In this document: positions 7,344 through 15,347 of the stretch, one piece after another | Numbering within the stretch: position 1 is the first letter of the stretch | Layout: each line of letters opens with the position of its first letter | Source of the DNA: an uncultured Clostridia bacterium | Lineage (GTDB): Bacteria > Bacillota > Clostridia > Christensenellales > Aristaeellaceae | DNA length: 32,664 bases | NCBI GenBank assembly: GCA_934631985.1 | Contig: CAKTYE010000025.1 | Span: 1-32,664, forward strand | Reading direction: 5' to 3' | Position numbers and translations under genes: made by a program | Notes under the pieces: model-generated | What the model was told of the DNA's origin: nothing | What the model saw: the letters and a program-made list of their open reading frames with translations, nothing else | Databases searched by the model: none

Positions 7344-7392
7344 GCCTCCCTCTGCAGAGGGAGGACAGCCGCCCCAAGGCGGCAGGAGGGTA
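7344..7392. repeat. Double-hairpin intergenic repeat module, copy 1
   Basis: CCTCCCTC/GAGGGAGG (7345-7352 with 7357-7364, loop TGCA) is followed after ACA by GCCGCC/GGCGGC (7368-7373 with 7378-7383) and then AGGAGGG. Related modules occur at 13577-13625, 13677-13727 and 29931-29978 with paired base changes. The rest of the 222-bp gap holds only the terminator. Confidence 0.75.
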
Positions 7393-7430
7393 TGACCGCG
7401 CCGCAACACCACGCCGTTCATTCCCCCCAC

Positions 7431-7485
7431 AAAAAAATCGAGGACTGCTTCTCATCAATTCAGAAGCAGTCCTCATTTTTTATTT
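7431..7485. terminator. Bidirectional terminator between convergent operons
   Basis: A perfect 13-bp stem (7440-7452 with 7462-7474, GAGGACTGCTTCT and its complement) has a run of A on its left (7431-7437) and T on its right. It can end both the ABC transporter operon and the cda-PHP operon. Confidence 0.9.
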
Positions 7486-7525
7486 CAAATCACTACGCCC
7501 CGTAGGATACCCCAGCGCCCCGCAC

Positions 7526-8419
7526 TCACGCAATCGGCACCTTCACGGGACTCATCCAAGCAGACTTTCCCTTCGCGTCCAACACCTGCGCCCGGACGAA
7601 CTTTTCCCCCGCATGCAGCTTATACACCGCTTCGGTCAGGCCGTCGCCCACAATGCCGCGCGCCGGGGCCCAGGGCAGATTGCTGAAGAACACCACCGCC
7701 GAAGCCGGCGAGCAGTTCACCCGAACCTCCGTGTCGGTGATCTCCACCTGATGGATCTCCGGGCCTTGCGTGGCGTAGAATTTGCCCGCCGCCAGCGCCT
7801 GCAAAATGGCTTCCGGGGTCTTTTCTTCCGCCTGCACCATGTTCCAGCCCTGCGCCACCTCAGAGCCATAGAAGTGGGTGTCGTCGTTTGCCAGCATGGG
7901 CAGCAGCACCCCGTTGCAGGCAACAACGTCCAGCAGAGAGGACGAATCTGCGCGGATGGGGTTATACGGCAGCGTGGACACCGAGTTCCACACCTCCACG
8001 CCGAAAAGACCGTGCAGAGAACAAATATACTGCGGATCGTTCAGCGACCAGGCGGGATGGTTCAACATGGCAAGGCTGCCGCCGGCACGGATCAGGTCAA
8101 TGCCGTCCTGGGGATCGCCCTGGCGATTATACGCCTTCATGTTCTCCGCCGTGATACCCATGCCAAGGCCCTGCAAATGCACGCACTGATTCTCCAGCAT
8201 GTAGTCCAGCTCAATGCCGGGGATCATCACCAGCCCCTCGGGAATTTCCGCAGGGTCAGGCACCGTCACGGCCCGGTGATCCGTCAGGGACAGAAAGTCA
8301 TACCCCAGCGAGCGATACAGCTCCATGCACTCCTTCGGCGTTTTCTTGCCGTCGCTGCAAGTGGTATGGGTGTGGAGATTTCCGCGATAAAAGGGCAACG
8401 ATTCCGAAAACAGCTTCAT
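7526..8419 (-). CDS. PHP-domain phosphoesterase (CehA-like)
   Basis: Metal-dependent hydrolase of 297 residues. The PHP motifs are present: NLHTHTTCSDG (His16, His18, Asp23), LTDHRA (Asp47-His48), GIELD (Glu70), HLQGLG (His81), LNHPAW and NDDTHFYG. The C-terminal 80 residues look like a small beta-rich domain (VEITDTEVRVNC to the end), as in CehA-type PHP proteins. Start: ATG at 8419 begins right at the domain edge with AAAGGA 13 nt upstream; an in-frame GTG at 8431 lies too close to it. It is last in the cdaA operon, 26 bp after rsmF. Substrate is not predictable; phosphoester hydrolysis is the family role. Confidence 0.85.
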   Translation of the reverse strand: MKLFSESLPFYRGNLHTHTTCSDGKKTPKECMELYRSLGYDFLSLTDHRAVTVPDPAEIPEGLVMIPGIELDYMLENQCVHLQGLGMGITAENMKAYNRQGDPQDGIDLIRAGGSLAMLNHPAWSLNDPQYICSLHGLFGVEVWNSVSTLPYNPIRADSSSLLDVVACNGVLLPMLANDDTHFYGSEVAQGWNMVQAEEKTPEAILQALAAGKFYATQGPEIHQVEITDTEVRVNCSPASAVVFFSNLPWAPARGIVGDGLTEAVYKLHAGEKFVRAQVLDAKGKSAWMSPVKVPIA

Positions 8420-8445
8420 AACGTTCCGCACGTCCTTTCGTAGGT

Positions 8446-9756
8446 TCAGGTCGCGTTTCGCCGCAACCCCTTGGGATAATGATTCTTCATGCGCCCGCCG
8501 GAGACCTTGCCCCAGCCCAGCGCCAGTCCGCCATAGCAGGGCAGCACAAAGCCCGCCCCCGTTTCACACGGCAGCTCCTCCCCTGCCTGATAGTGCGCCG
8601 CATCCGCACGGCTCAGCGGGATACGTAGCACCTTCGGGGGCGTTGCCGCTAGCGCCCAGGCATGATCTGGGAAAAACAGCTTTCCCCGCACCTGCCCCAC
8701 ATGCAGGCCCGCCCGCAGCACCTTCAGGCCCTGCACCGGGGGACAATCCTCCGGCAGACACACCAGCGTTTCGCCCAGCAGATGCAGCAGGCCCAGCCGT
8801 TCCCCGGCAAAGTCCTCCGCAGCCTTAACGGCAGCCTTATCCGCCTGCTTCAGCCCCGTAAAGGGCTGCACATTGCATGGCGCTTCTCCCTGCCGATGGA
8901 GCAGCGCCACAAAGTGACCCTCTCCGCGAACACGGTGCGGGTACAGCGTCATGAAGCCGTCACAGCCCCCGATTCCCGGCAGTGCGAAGGGCTGCAAGAC
9001 AAAATCCAGGTGCGTTTCCAGAAACCAGGCGATGTTCTCCTCGTTTTCCGTGGGGTTCAGCGTACAGGTGGAATAGGTCAGCCGCCCGCCGGGACGCACC
9101 ATCTCCGCCGCGCTTTGCATGATCTCCCGCTGCCGCTTGGCGCAGCCCGCAGGGGCCTCGGGCGACCACTCGTCCCGGGTCTCCGGGTGACGGCGGAACA
9201 TCCCCTCGCCGGAGCAGGGCGCATCCACCAGCACCGCGTCAAAGGCTTCCGGCCAGCGCTTGCACAGTGCCTCGGGCATGGCGGAAACGGTCAGCGCATT
9301 AGTCACACCCATGCGCTCCATGTTCCGCGCCAGAATCGCCGCGCGCTTGGGAACCGGCTCATTACTCACCAGCAGTCCTGCGCCGCCCATGCGCCCCGCG
9401 ATCTGTGTGGATTTGCCGCCGGGAGCTGCGCACAGGTCCAGCACCCGCTCCCCGGGCTTGGGGTCCAACGCTGCTACCGCCGCCATGGCGCTCGGCTCCT
9501 GCAAATACCATGCGCCCGCTTCATGCAGAATCTCTGCGCCCGCATCGCTTTCCAGCGTCAGATAAAAGGCGCTCGGCTCCCACGGAACCGCCTCCAGCAC
9601 CCCTGCGGGCCAGTCCGCCTGCGTCACAGGCTTTAAGGGATTCATGCGAATGCCCCGGCAGTAAGGCTGCGTGTATGAACGCAAAAAAGCAGGCAGCTCG
9701 TCGCCCAGCTGCACTGCCATGCGTTCTAAAAATGCCTGCGGGATCGTCTCGCTCAT
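8446..9756 (-). CDS. rsmF: RsmF/YebU-like rRNA (cytosine-5) methyltransferase
   Basis: SAM-dependent m5C methyltransferase of the NOL1/NOP2/Sun family, 436 residues. The SAM-binding motif is LDLCAAPGGKSTQIAG (106-121). The two conserved Cys are Cys181 in DAPCSGEGMFRR and Cys231 in TYSTCTLNP, the catalytic and release residues of this family. An N-terminal RsmF-type segment (YCRGIRMNPLKP) and a C-terminal RNA-binding tail after residue 300 match the Gram-positive RsmF form. Target is probably 16S rRNA; the exact cytosine cannot be told. It lies 22 bp after the unknown membrane gene and 26 bp before the PHP gene. The ribosome binding site is weak (GGATGG). Confidence 0.88.
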   Translation of the reverse strand: MSETIPQAFLERMAVQLGDELPAFLRSYTQPYCRGIRMNPLKPVTQADWPAGVLEAVPWEPSAFYLTLESDAGAEILHEAGAWYLQEPSAMAAVAALDPKPGERVLDLCAAPGGKSTQIAGRMGGAGLLVSNEPVPKRAAILARNMERMGVTNALTVSAMPEALCKRWPEAFDAVLVDAPCSGEGMFRRHPETRDEWSPEAPAGCAKRQREIMQSAAEMVRPGGRLTYSTCTLNPTENEENIAWFLETHLDFVLQPFALPGIGGCDGFMTLYPHRVRGEGHFVALLHRQGEAPCNVQPFTGLKQADKAAVKAAEDFAGERLGLLHLLGETLVCLPEDCPPVQGLKVLRAGLHVGQVRGKLFFPDHAWALAATPPKVLRIPLSRADAAHYQAGEELPCETGAGFVLPCYGGLALGWGKVSGGRMKNHYPKGLRRNAT

Positions 9757-9778
9757 GCTTCAACCATCCATTTCCTGT

Positions 9779-10669
9779 TCATTGCCCCTGCCGCCAGCGG
9801 GGCTTCACATTGGCGTTCTCCGCGCCCTGCGGCGGCTGCCAGCTTGGCGGATACACCGGCTGATGATAGGCCTGCTGTTTGTCCACCGCAGGCGCAGGCG
9901 GCGTATAGCGGTAATTCAGCTCGTCCTCGTCATCCCGCAGATTTTTCGCCACCCTTTGCAGCATGCGCCGAGGCGAACGGTCCACGGGCGCCTCCTGCGC
10001 GGCAGGCTCCACGACCTCCGCCATGGGCGGCTCATAGGGCATCAGCTGCTCCTGCGGCTGCGGATAGTCCTCCAGGCCCGTCATGCTGGGCGCTGTGTGA
10101 GGGCGCTCCTCCGGCACATACAGGTTGCTGGCAGCCCGGGGACGGCGGTATGCGCGGCCCATGCTGGCAAACTGCATGGGTGCAGCCGCAGGCTCCGGGC
10201 GAGCAAACTGCTGATAATAGTCCTGCGCCGTCTGCGGCTGCATTGGCTCCACCGGCTGTGCAGCAGGCGGATCATACGGCTCCGCCATGCGCGCTGTGCC
10301 GTCCGGGTAGACCCAGGTGCGCCCCGATTCCTGCCGCACAGGCGATACAGGCTGCGGTGCGGGTTCTCTGGGAGCAGGTGCGGGCGGCGGCGTTTCCTCC
10401 TGCCACTCGTCCGCCTCCACGCCCTTGCCGCGCAGGCGGCGGAAGAAGCTGGCCCACACGCGCAGCGGCCGCCAGCGGAACAGGTAGACCACCAGATCCA
10501 CCACCACGCCTATGCCGCACAGCAGCAGCGTCAGTACCTTCCAGTTTTCCCCGATCCACGCCAGAAAGCCGCCGCCGCTGTCGCTGTTCAGCAGCGCCCA
10601 AAGCTGATTCACCGCTCCGCGGATCCAGCCCAGCAGCACGCTGAAGATCGAATTGGCAAAGCTGCCCAT
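9779..10669 (-). CDS. Unknown membrane-anchored protein with Pro/Gln-rich tail
   Basis: Not recognised. It has 296 residues. The first 85 contain two hydrophobic stretches, about 5-27 (IFSVLLGWIRGAVNQLWALL) and about 44-66 (VLTLLLCGIGVVVDLVVYLF), followed by a basic patch (RFFRRLRG-type). From about residue 90 it is rich in Pro, Ala, Gln and Glu and looks disordered (for example EETPPPAPAPREPAPQPV). AAGGAGG lies 6 nt before ATG. It stands 54 bp after cdaR and 22 bp before rsmF. Position beside cdaA-cdaR and membrane topology suggest an envelope-related or c-di-AMP-linked accessory role, but this is inference. Confidence 0.75.
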   Translation of the reverse strand: MGSFANSIFSVLLGWIRGAVNQLWALLNSDSGGGFLAWIGENWKVLTLLLCGIGVVVDLVVYLFRWRPLRVWASFFRRLRGKGVEADEWQEETPPPAPAPREPAPQPVSPVRQESGRTWVYPDGTARMAEPYDPPAAQPVEPMQPQTAQDYYQQFARPEPAAAPMQFASMGRAYRRPRAASNLYVPEERPHTAPSMTGLEDYPQPQEQLMPYEPPMAEVVEPAAQEAPVDRSPRRMLQRVAKNLRDDEDELNYRYTPPAPAVDKQQAYHQPVYPPSWQPPQGAENANVKPRWRQGQ

Positions 10670-10687
10670 GCAGCCCCTCCTTTTGCC

Positions 10688-10715
10688 GATCGCCCCTCCC
10701 TGCGGAAGGGCGATC
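10688..10715. repeat. Intercistronic hairpin between cdaR and the unknown membrane gene
   Basis: GATCGCCC (10688-10695) and GGGCGATC (10708-10715) form a perfect 8-bp stem with a C/G-rich loop. No T run follows on either strand, so it is not an intrinsic terminator; it may act in mRNA processing or be a decayed intergenic repeat. Confidence 0.5.
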
Positions 10716-10723
10716 CATTGCGC

Positions 10724-12091
10724 TTATTTCTTGCGGATGACCACCTGCACCGTGCCGGGCAGCACCTCCACGTCGTAGTCCACGTCCTCGCTGTCCTCTA
10801 CCTTGCACAAAATCGGCAGGTCATAGGTGCCTTCCGTCAGCCCGGAAGCGTCGCAGGTCAGCGTCAGGTTCGCCTTGCGCAGCTTTTCCACCCACAGCTG
10901 CGGGCCGGAGATCGTCACGCCTGCCGTCTTCTGCGCCAGCACCGCCTCATAGCCTGTACCGACGTTCTCCGTGGTCACCTTCACATCCTCAAAGGTCTTG
11001 CCGCGGATCACCGGGCCGATCTCCACCGCAACCGTCACCGTGGTGCTGCTCAGATACGTCAGCTCCGAGGGCTGACGCACACGAATCTGCGCGGTGAAGG
11101 AGCTGCTGGCTCCCGTCACATCCACGGCGCTGTCCGTATACAGCGTATCCAGCACATCCAGATTTTCAGACCAGCCCGCCGCCGTAATGGTCGCGGGGGT
11201 CACTGTCACCGACTTGATGGCATAGCCCGTTGCAGGCGTGCCGGTGATCAGGCCGAGGGTGTTCATGTCGATCTCCCGCTCGGCGTACAGATACTGCTCC
11301 ACCACTACGCTGTCCACCAGCACGGACTCGCTGGTGACCTCGATCAAATCGCTTTCGATTGGGTCGCCATTGCTGTCCAGCAGCCTGAACGGCACCGAGG
11401 TGCGCACCAGGCCCTCCCGGGCAGGCAGGGTATTCAGCTCCAGCGTTGCTTCTGCGCGGGCCACCTTCTCCACCACAGAGCGCGGGCCGCTCACCGCCAC
11501 CAGCGGCGGGTCAAGGGACGGCGATGCGGCGTAATAGCCCTCCGGCGCGCTGCCCGTTGTCACAATGGACACGGGGATACGGTACCGGGTGATAAACTCC
11601 TCGACTTCGATCTCCACCGTTTCGGGATAGATCTCCGTCACCGTTCCCCAGGTGGAGCTGGAGGTGGACTGCACCTTCACCTGCTGCACGCCGGTCTCCC
11701 GAATGCGGCTCAGGTCAATGCGCACACTGTAATTATTGGCGGAGGCGTTGGCATACTGCATTTGCGGCACGTCCACGGACACCCGCGCCCCCTGCGTCAC
11801 CTGGCTCAGGTCGCTAACAACAATGTAGCCGTTGCGCTTCATGCTTTCCTCGCCGGTGACGGAAATGTTTACATCGGTGAAGTTCTTTTCCCGCGTCAGC
11901 GTCGGGTCCTGAGTAATCAGCCCGGACCACAGCACAAGAGCCAGCAACACGGAAATGAGCTTAAAGGGCCAGTTGTTCACCAGCAGATGCAGCGCCGATT
12001 TGCCAAGGCTTTGCAGTCTGCTTTCCTGCTTCGGCTCCACAGGGGACTTGTCCACCTGATTTTCAGGCGTTTTTTCCGGCAGCTTGGTCAT
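10724..12091 (-). CDS. cdaR: YbbR-domain protein CdaR, regulator of CdaA
   Basis: CdaR anchors in the membrane and modulates the diadenylate cyclase CdaA. The 455-residue product has one N-terminal membrane helix (FKLISVLLALVLWSGLI, about residues 40-56) and a long extracytoplasmic region of several YbbR-like repeats, each with recurring patterns such as VEIGPVIRGKTFEDVKV, GYEAVLAQKTAGVTISGP and GYYAASPSLDPPLVAVSGP. Its ATG overlaps the cdaA stop by 4 bp (ATGA), giving coupled translation. Gene order cdaA-cdaR is conserved in Bacillota; glmM, the usual third gene, is absent here and the following gene is an unknown membrane protein. Confidence 0.92.
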   Translation of the reverse strand: MTKLPEKTPENQVDKSPVEPKQESRLQSLGKSALHLLVNNWPFKLISVLLALVLWSGLITQDPTLTREKNFTDVNISVTGEESMKRNGYIVVSDLSQVTQGARVSVDVPQMQYANASANNYSVRIDLSRIRETGVQQVKVQSTSSSTWGTVTEIYPETVEIEVEEFITRYRIPVSIVTTGSAPEGYYAASPSLDPPLVAVSGPRSVVEKVARAEATLELNTLPAREGLVRTSVPFRLLDSNGDPIESDLIEVTSESVLVDSVVVEQYLYAEREIDMNTLGLITGTPATGYAIKSVTVTPATITAAGWSENLDVLDTLYTDSAVDVTGASSSFTAQIRVRQPSELTYLSSTTVTVAVEIGPVIRGKTFEDVKVTTENVGTGYEAVLAQKTAGVTISGPQLWVEKLRKANLTLTCDASGLTEGTYDLPILCKVEDSEDVDYDVEVLPGTVQVVIRKK

Positions 12092-12939
12092 TTGCCCGCC
12101 TCCTTCTCCCGCTTGCGTCCCAGCAGGGAAGCCAGCCGGTGCGTATGCGTGGGCGTATAGATGCCCTCCAGAATGGTACGCAGGGACTTGCTGTCCAGGT
12201 GGCGGGTAATGCGCCCGTTGCGGGCCATGGACATGATGCCCGTCTCCTCCGAGACGATCAGCACCACCGCGTCCGTCGTTTCGCTGATGCCGATGGCAGC
12301 ACGATGCCGGGTTCCCAGCTCGCGGCTGATGCCCCGACCCTCCGTCAGGGTCAAAATGCAGGCCGCCGCCACCACGCGGGTGCCGCGCACCACCACAGCG
12401 CCGTCATGCAGGGGGGTATTCGGCTCAAAAATGTTTTCCAGCAGCGGTGCGGAAATCTTGCCGTCCACAGCCGTACCCGTTTCGATAACGTCCTTCAGGC
12501 CTGTTTTCTGCTCAAACACGATCAGTGCGCCCACCCGGCGGCGGCTGAGGTCAGTCATGCACTGGATGATCTCGTCGATCACCCGTTCGTGGTCCTCGCT
12601 GTCGCTGCGGCTGCTTTCGCGGATCGCGCCGCGTCCGATCTGCTCCAGTGCCTTTCGCAGCTCTGGCTGAAACAGAATCACCAGCACGATCGCGCCGTTA
12701 TTCACCACGCTCATCAGCAGCCAGTTCAAAGCCGTCAGGCCCAGCAGGTCGGACACAAAGGTTGCGGCAAACAGCAGCACCAGGCCCTTCAGCACGGCGC
12801 TGGCGCGGGTCTGCCGCGTCATCATCAGCAAATAATAAATAATCACCGCAACGATCAGAATATCAAACAGATCGCTGAGTCCCGGTCTATGAAACACGTT
12901 CCACAACGCGGTCTGTATGGTCTCCCACAGCGCTGTCAA
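12088..12939 (-). CDS. cdaA: Diadenylate cyclase CdaA (c-di-AMP synthase)
   Basis: This enzyme condenses two ATP to c-di-AMP at the membrane, controlling potassium, osmolyte and cell-wall balance. With the TTG start at 12939 it has 283 residues, the usual CdaA length; GAGG lies about 5 nt upstream, and the open frame before it is not conserved-looking. About three membrane helices lie in residues 25-90. The DAC domain follows with LHDGAVVV (Asp179-Gly180-Ala181) and GTRHRAAIG (Arg211-His212-Arg213), the catalytic motifs. It is the first gene of the operon, 43 nt after the predicted transcript start, and overlaps cdaR by 4 bp. Confidence 0.93.
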   Translation of the reverse strand: MTALWETIQTALWNVFHRPGLSDLFDILIVAVIIYYLLMMTRQTRASAVLKGLVLLFAATFVSDLLGLTALNWLLMSVVNNGAIVLVILFQPELRKALEQIGRGAIRESSRSDSEDHERVIDEIIQCMTDLSRRRVGALIVFEQKTGLKDVIETGTAVDGKISAPLLENIFEPNTPLHDGAVVVRGTRVVAAACILTLTEGRGISRELGTRHRAAIGISETTDAVVLIVSEETGIMSMARNGRITRHLDSKSLRTILEGIYTPTHTHRLASLLGRKREKEAGK

Positions 12940-12988
12940 CGGACCTCGACCCCACTTTCGTATCCGTGTAGTTGGCTTCCTGATTTTT

Positions 12989-13017
12989 ATTATACAACAT
13001 TTCCTGTCAACTATGAA
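12989..13017 (-). promoter_or_regulatory. Promoter of the cdaA operon
   Basis: Minus strand: perfect -10 TATAAT (12989-12994) with TTCATA (13012-13017) at 17-bp spacing as a weak -35. A TTGACA nearby is only 10 bp from the -10 and is badly placed to act with it. Confidence 0.55.
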
Positions 13018-13126
13018 TCCCCCTGCGCAGTGAAATTTCCATTTTTGCAAGAAAAATTCTCCACCTGCCGCAAAGGGATACAGTCATAGCAACGAAGGAC
13101 GGAGGGGGAATCTTCACTTTGTGAAG

Positions 13127-13147
13127 GAATGTTCATAGAATGTTCAT
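13127..13147. repeat. Direct repeat with 11-bp period
   Basis: GAATGTTCAT occurs twice (13127-13136 and 13138-13147), one helical turn apart, in the gene-free stretch upstream of cdaA. A short inverted repeat (TTCAC/GTGAA, 13113-13125) sits just before it. It could be a protein-binding site; no gene start is adjacent. Confidence 0.4.
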
Positions 13148-13576
13148 CATTGGCATGAGGTACGATGGATTTGATGACCAGTTGGAGGTTTTGCGACATA
13201 CATCCGCGCTGGTTTTCCAGCTAGAGAGCGTTTCGTCCGTTTGCGGACGGACGACCTACTTTGCACTCGGGCAAAGTAGGCAAAACCGCCCGGAGGCCAG
13301 CCAAAATTTCCATGTAACTAAGGCTGGTCCCCGGACCCCATGGTTGCCCCCAGCCATCGTTTGGATCGGAGCCTTCCCAGGGGGACACAACCCGAGCCGC
13401 CTTCGGTTCCGCTCCAAGGCATTCCGGCGGCTGACCGTATACAGCCGCCGGAACGCCTTGTCGCTTAGGCAAGGCGTAAGCATCGGAAAGTTACCCTCAC
13501 TGAAAGCCGCATGCCGCCCCATACCAAAAGCCTCCCCTGCAAGGGGCGGAGAGGTTCCGTCCCCCACGCCCCAAAG

Positions 13577-13625
13577 CCTCCCTCCGCAGAGAGAGGACAG
13601 CCGCCCTCGTGGGCGGCAGGAGGAT
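13577..13625. repeat. Double-hairpin module, copy 2 (inside copy A)
   Basis: CCTCCCTC, loop CGCA, GAGAGAGG, then ACA, then GCCGCCC/GGGCGGC and AGGAGG. The first stem has a single C-A mismatch on the plus strand, which is G-U on the minus strand. Confidence 0.7.
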
Positions 13626-13676
13626 ATTCTCACAAGCCGCATTCCCCCGTGCCCCACATCAAGGCACATCCCCTTG

Positions 13677-13727
13677 CCTCCTTCCGCAGAAGGAGGGGGA
13701 CCGCTCGCCAAAGGCGAGTGGTGCAGG
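13677..13727. repeat. Double-hairpin module, divergent copy 3 (inside copy A)
   Basis: CCTCCTTC/GAAGGAGG with loop CGCA is followed by CCGCTCGCC/GGCGAGTGG. The second stem has a different sequence from the other copies but remains paired. Confidence 0.65.
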
Positions 13728-13790
13728 ATAAACTCCCCCGCCGACCCCCCAGCCGTTCATTCGAACAACTTTTTGCACATAAGCACACGC

Positions 13791-13820
13791 AAAAGGGAGC
13801 ATGCACCTCTGCACACTCCC
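13791..13820 (-). terminator. Terminator of the purine operon
   Basis: On the minus strand GGGAGTGTGCA (13810-13820) pairs over 11 positions, two of them G-U, with TGCATGCTCCC (13795-13805) around a 4-nt loop and is followed by TTTT. It lies 22 bp after the purB stop. Confidence 0.75.
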
Positions 13821-13842
13821 CTTCTTCTGTATATATCCCCAA

Positions 13843-15276
13843 TTACACCGTAAGCTCCTGCTTTTCGCCCAGCACCTCGGCATGCTCCTTCAGCAGCGGC
13901 TGAATCACATCTCCCAGGAATGCGTCCACCTGCTCCACGCTGCGGCCGATGAACTTTTCCGGCTGCAAAATGGCTTCGATCTCCTCCCGGGTGACCATAA
14001 AGGCCGGGTCGTTCGCAATACGCTCCACCAGGTCGTTCTTGCCGCCTTCTTCCTTGACCACGCGGGCTGCGGCCTGGGAATGTACGCGCAGCTTCTCATG
14101 CAGTTCCTGTCGGTTGCCGCCCTTCTTCACTGCGTCCATCATGATGTTCTCCGTTGCCATAAAGGGCAGCTCGTTCATCACCCGCTGACGTATCACCTTT
14201 TCATAGACCACCAGCCCATCGGTGACATTCATCAGAATATTCAGGATCGCGTCCACCCCCAGGAAGGCCTCTGCCACGGCGATGCGCTTGTTGGCGCTGT
14301 CATCAAGGGTGCGTTCAAACCACTGGGTTCCCGCGGTCACGGCGGTGTTCAGGGTATCCACCATCACATAGCGGCTCAGGGAGCTGACCCGCTCAGAGCG
14401 CATGGGATTGCGCTTGTAGGGCATGGCAGAAGAGCCGATCTGGCTCTTTTCAAAGGGCTCCTCCATCTCCTTGAAGCTTTGCAGCAGCCGCATGTCATAG
14501 CTGAACTTGCTGGCGGACTGTGCGATACCGCTCAGGGTGCTGACCACGAAGTAGTCCATCTTCCGGGAATAGGTCTGCCCGGAAACGGGAACGACCTTCT
14601 CAAAGCCCACGGCCTTGGCAATGTCCTGCTCCACAGCCTGGATCTTCGCGCTGTCCCCGCCGAAAAGCTCCATGAAGCTGGCCTGGGTGCCGGTAGTCCC
14701 CTTGCTGCCCAGCAGCGCCAGAGAATCCAGGCGATGCTCCACCTCCAGATAGTCCATGTACAGCTCGTTGAGCCACAGGGTGGCCCGCTTGCCCACGGTG
14801 GTCAGCTGCGCGGGCTGCAAATGGGTATAGGCCAGGCAGGGCAGGCCCTTATACTTGTCCGCGAAGCGAGCCAGCAGATTCATGACGTTCAGCAGCTTGC
14901 GGCGGACAATTTCCAGTCCCTCCCGCATAAGGATCACGTCCGTGTTGTCGCCCACATAGCAGGAGGTCGCACCCAGATGGATGATGCCCGCCGCCTTGGG
15001 GCATTGCAGGCCATAGGCGTACACATGGCTCATCACGTCGTGGCGGCACTCCCGCTCCCGGCGCTGCGCGTCCTCATAATTGATGTCGTCCCGATGGGCC
15101 TCCAGCTCGGCAATCTGTTCATCCGTGATGTCCAGCCCCTGCTTCTGCTCGGCCTTCGCCAGAGCGATCCACAGCCTGCGCCAGGTGCGAAACTTGTGAT
15201 CCTCGGAGAAGACAAACTGCATCTCCTTGCTGGCATAGCGGGTGGAAAATGGGCTGATATAGTTATCGTGGGGCAT
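13843..15276 (-). CDS. purB: Adenylosuccinate lyase
   Basis: PurB acts twice in purine synthesis: SAICAR to AICAR plus fumarate, and adenylosuccinate to AMP plus fumarate. With ATG at 15276 (GGAGGT 7 nt upstream) it has 477 residues, as usual. Family residues: RHDVM (His80), HLGATS (100-105), THLQPAQ (His152, catalytic region) and the flexible signature loop SSAMPYKRNP (282-291, with the catalytic Ser). It is last in the pur operon, with a 71-bp gap after the nucleoside phosphorylase and a terminator right after. Confidence 0.95.
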   Translation of the reverse strand: MPHDNYISPFSTRYASKEMQFVFSEDHKFRTWRRLWIALAKAEQKQGLDITDEQIAELEAHRDDINYEDAQRRERECRHDVMSHVYAYGLQCPKAAGIIHLGATSCYVGDNTDVILMREGLEIVRRKLLNVMNLLARFADKYKGLPCLAYTHLQPAQLTTVGKRATLWLNELYMDYLEVEHRLDSLALLGSKGTTGTQASFMELFGGDSAKIQAVEQDIAKAVGFEKVVPVSGQTYSRKMDYFVVSTLSGIAQSASKFSYDMRLLQSFKEMEEPFEKSQIGSSAMPYKRNPMRSERVSSLSRYVMVDTLNTAVTAGTQWFERTLDDSANKRIAVAEAFLGVDAILNILMNVTDGLVVYEKVIRQRVMNELPFMATENIMMDAVKKGGNRQELHEKLRVHSQAAARVVKEEGGKNDLVERIANDPAFMVTREEIEAILQPEKFIGRSVEQVDAFLGDVIQPLLKEHAEVLGEKQELTV

Positions 15277-15347
15277 GATGCTTACCTCCGATGTCTGATG
15301 TAATGTTGCTTCAGCAGTATACCGCAAGGCCGCAGGAATTGCAACCG

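Larger units (their letters stand above)
13211..13740. repeat. Modular hairpin repeat element, copy A
   Basis: This fills most of the gene-free interval 12940-13842. It shares its first part (from CTAGAGAG at about 13221) with copy B at 29621-29978. Hairpins: TCGTCCG/CGGACGA near 13235; CCTACTTTGC/GCAAAGTAGG at about 13255-13280; and an 18-position stem 13416-13433 with 13442-13459. Copy A holds about 87 extra bases (around 13291-13379) with CCAGCC/GGCTGG. It ends with the double-hairpin modules. A frame runs through both copies, but no credible start or ribosome binding site is present; I treat it as non-coding structured DNA. Confidence 0.8.

Noticed and set aside
7304..7525. CRISPR array or REP-BIME from GC-rich repeats
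   Set aside because: Units are not regularly spaced direct repeats with unique spacers, and no cas genes or REP transposase are present.
10688..10715. Terminator between cdaR and the next gene
   Set aside because: The stem is perfect but no T run follows, and the downstream genes have operon spacing.
9671..12160. An 829-codon plus-strand frame opposite cdaR and its neighbours
   Set aside because: Antisense shadow of cdaR, the membrane gene and part of rsmF; composition is Arg/His-rich without domains.
12995..13010. TTGACA close to the cdaA -10 as its -35
   Set aside because: The spacing is only 10 bp, too short for sigma-A recognition.
12088..13050. Longer CdaA starting at 13050
   Set aside because: The extra 37 residues lie upstream of the predicted transcript start and make the protein longer than usual; TTG 12939 has a ribosome binding site.
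13140..13853. A protein encoded through repeat copy A, with a similar frame in copy B
   Set aside because: No ribosome binding site or shared start, many Arg and Ser residues from hairpin sequence, and most length is made of palindromes. Kept only as a competing explanation in the repeat finding.
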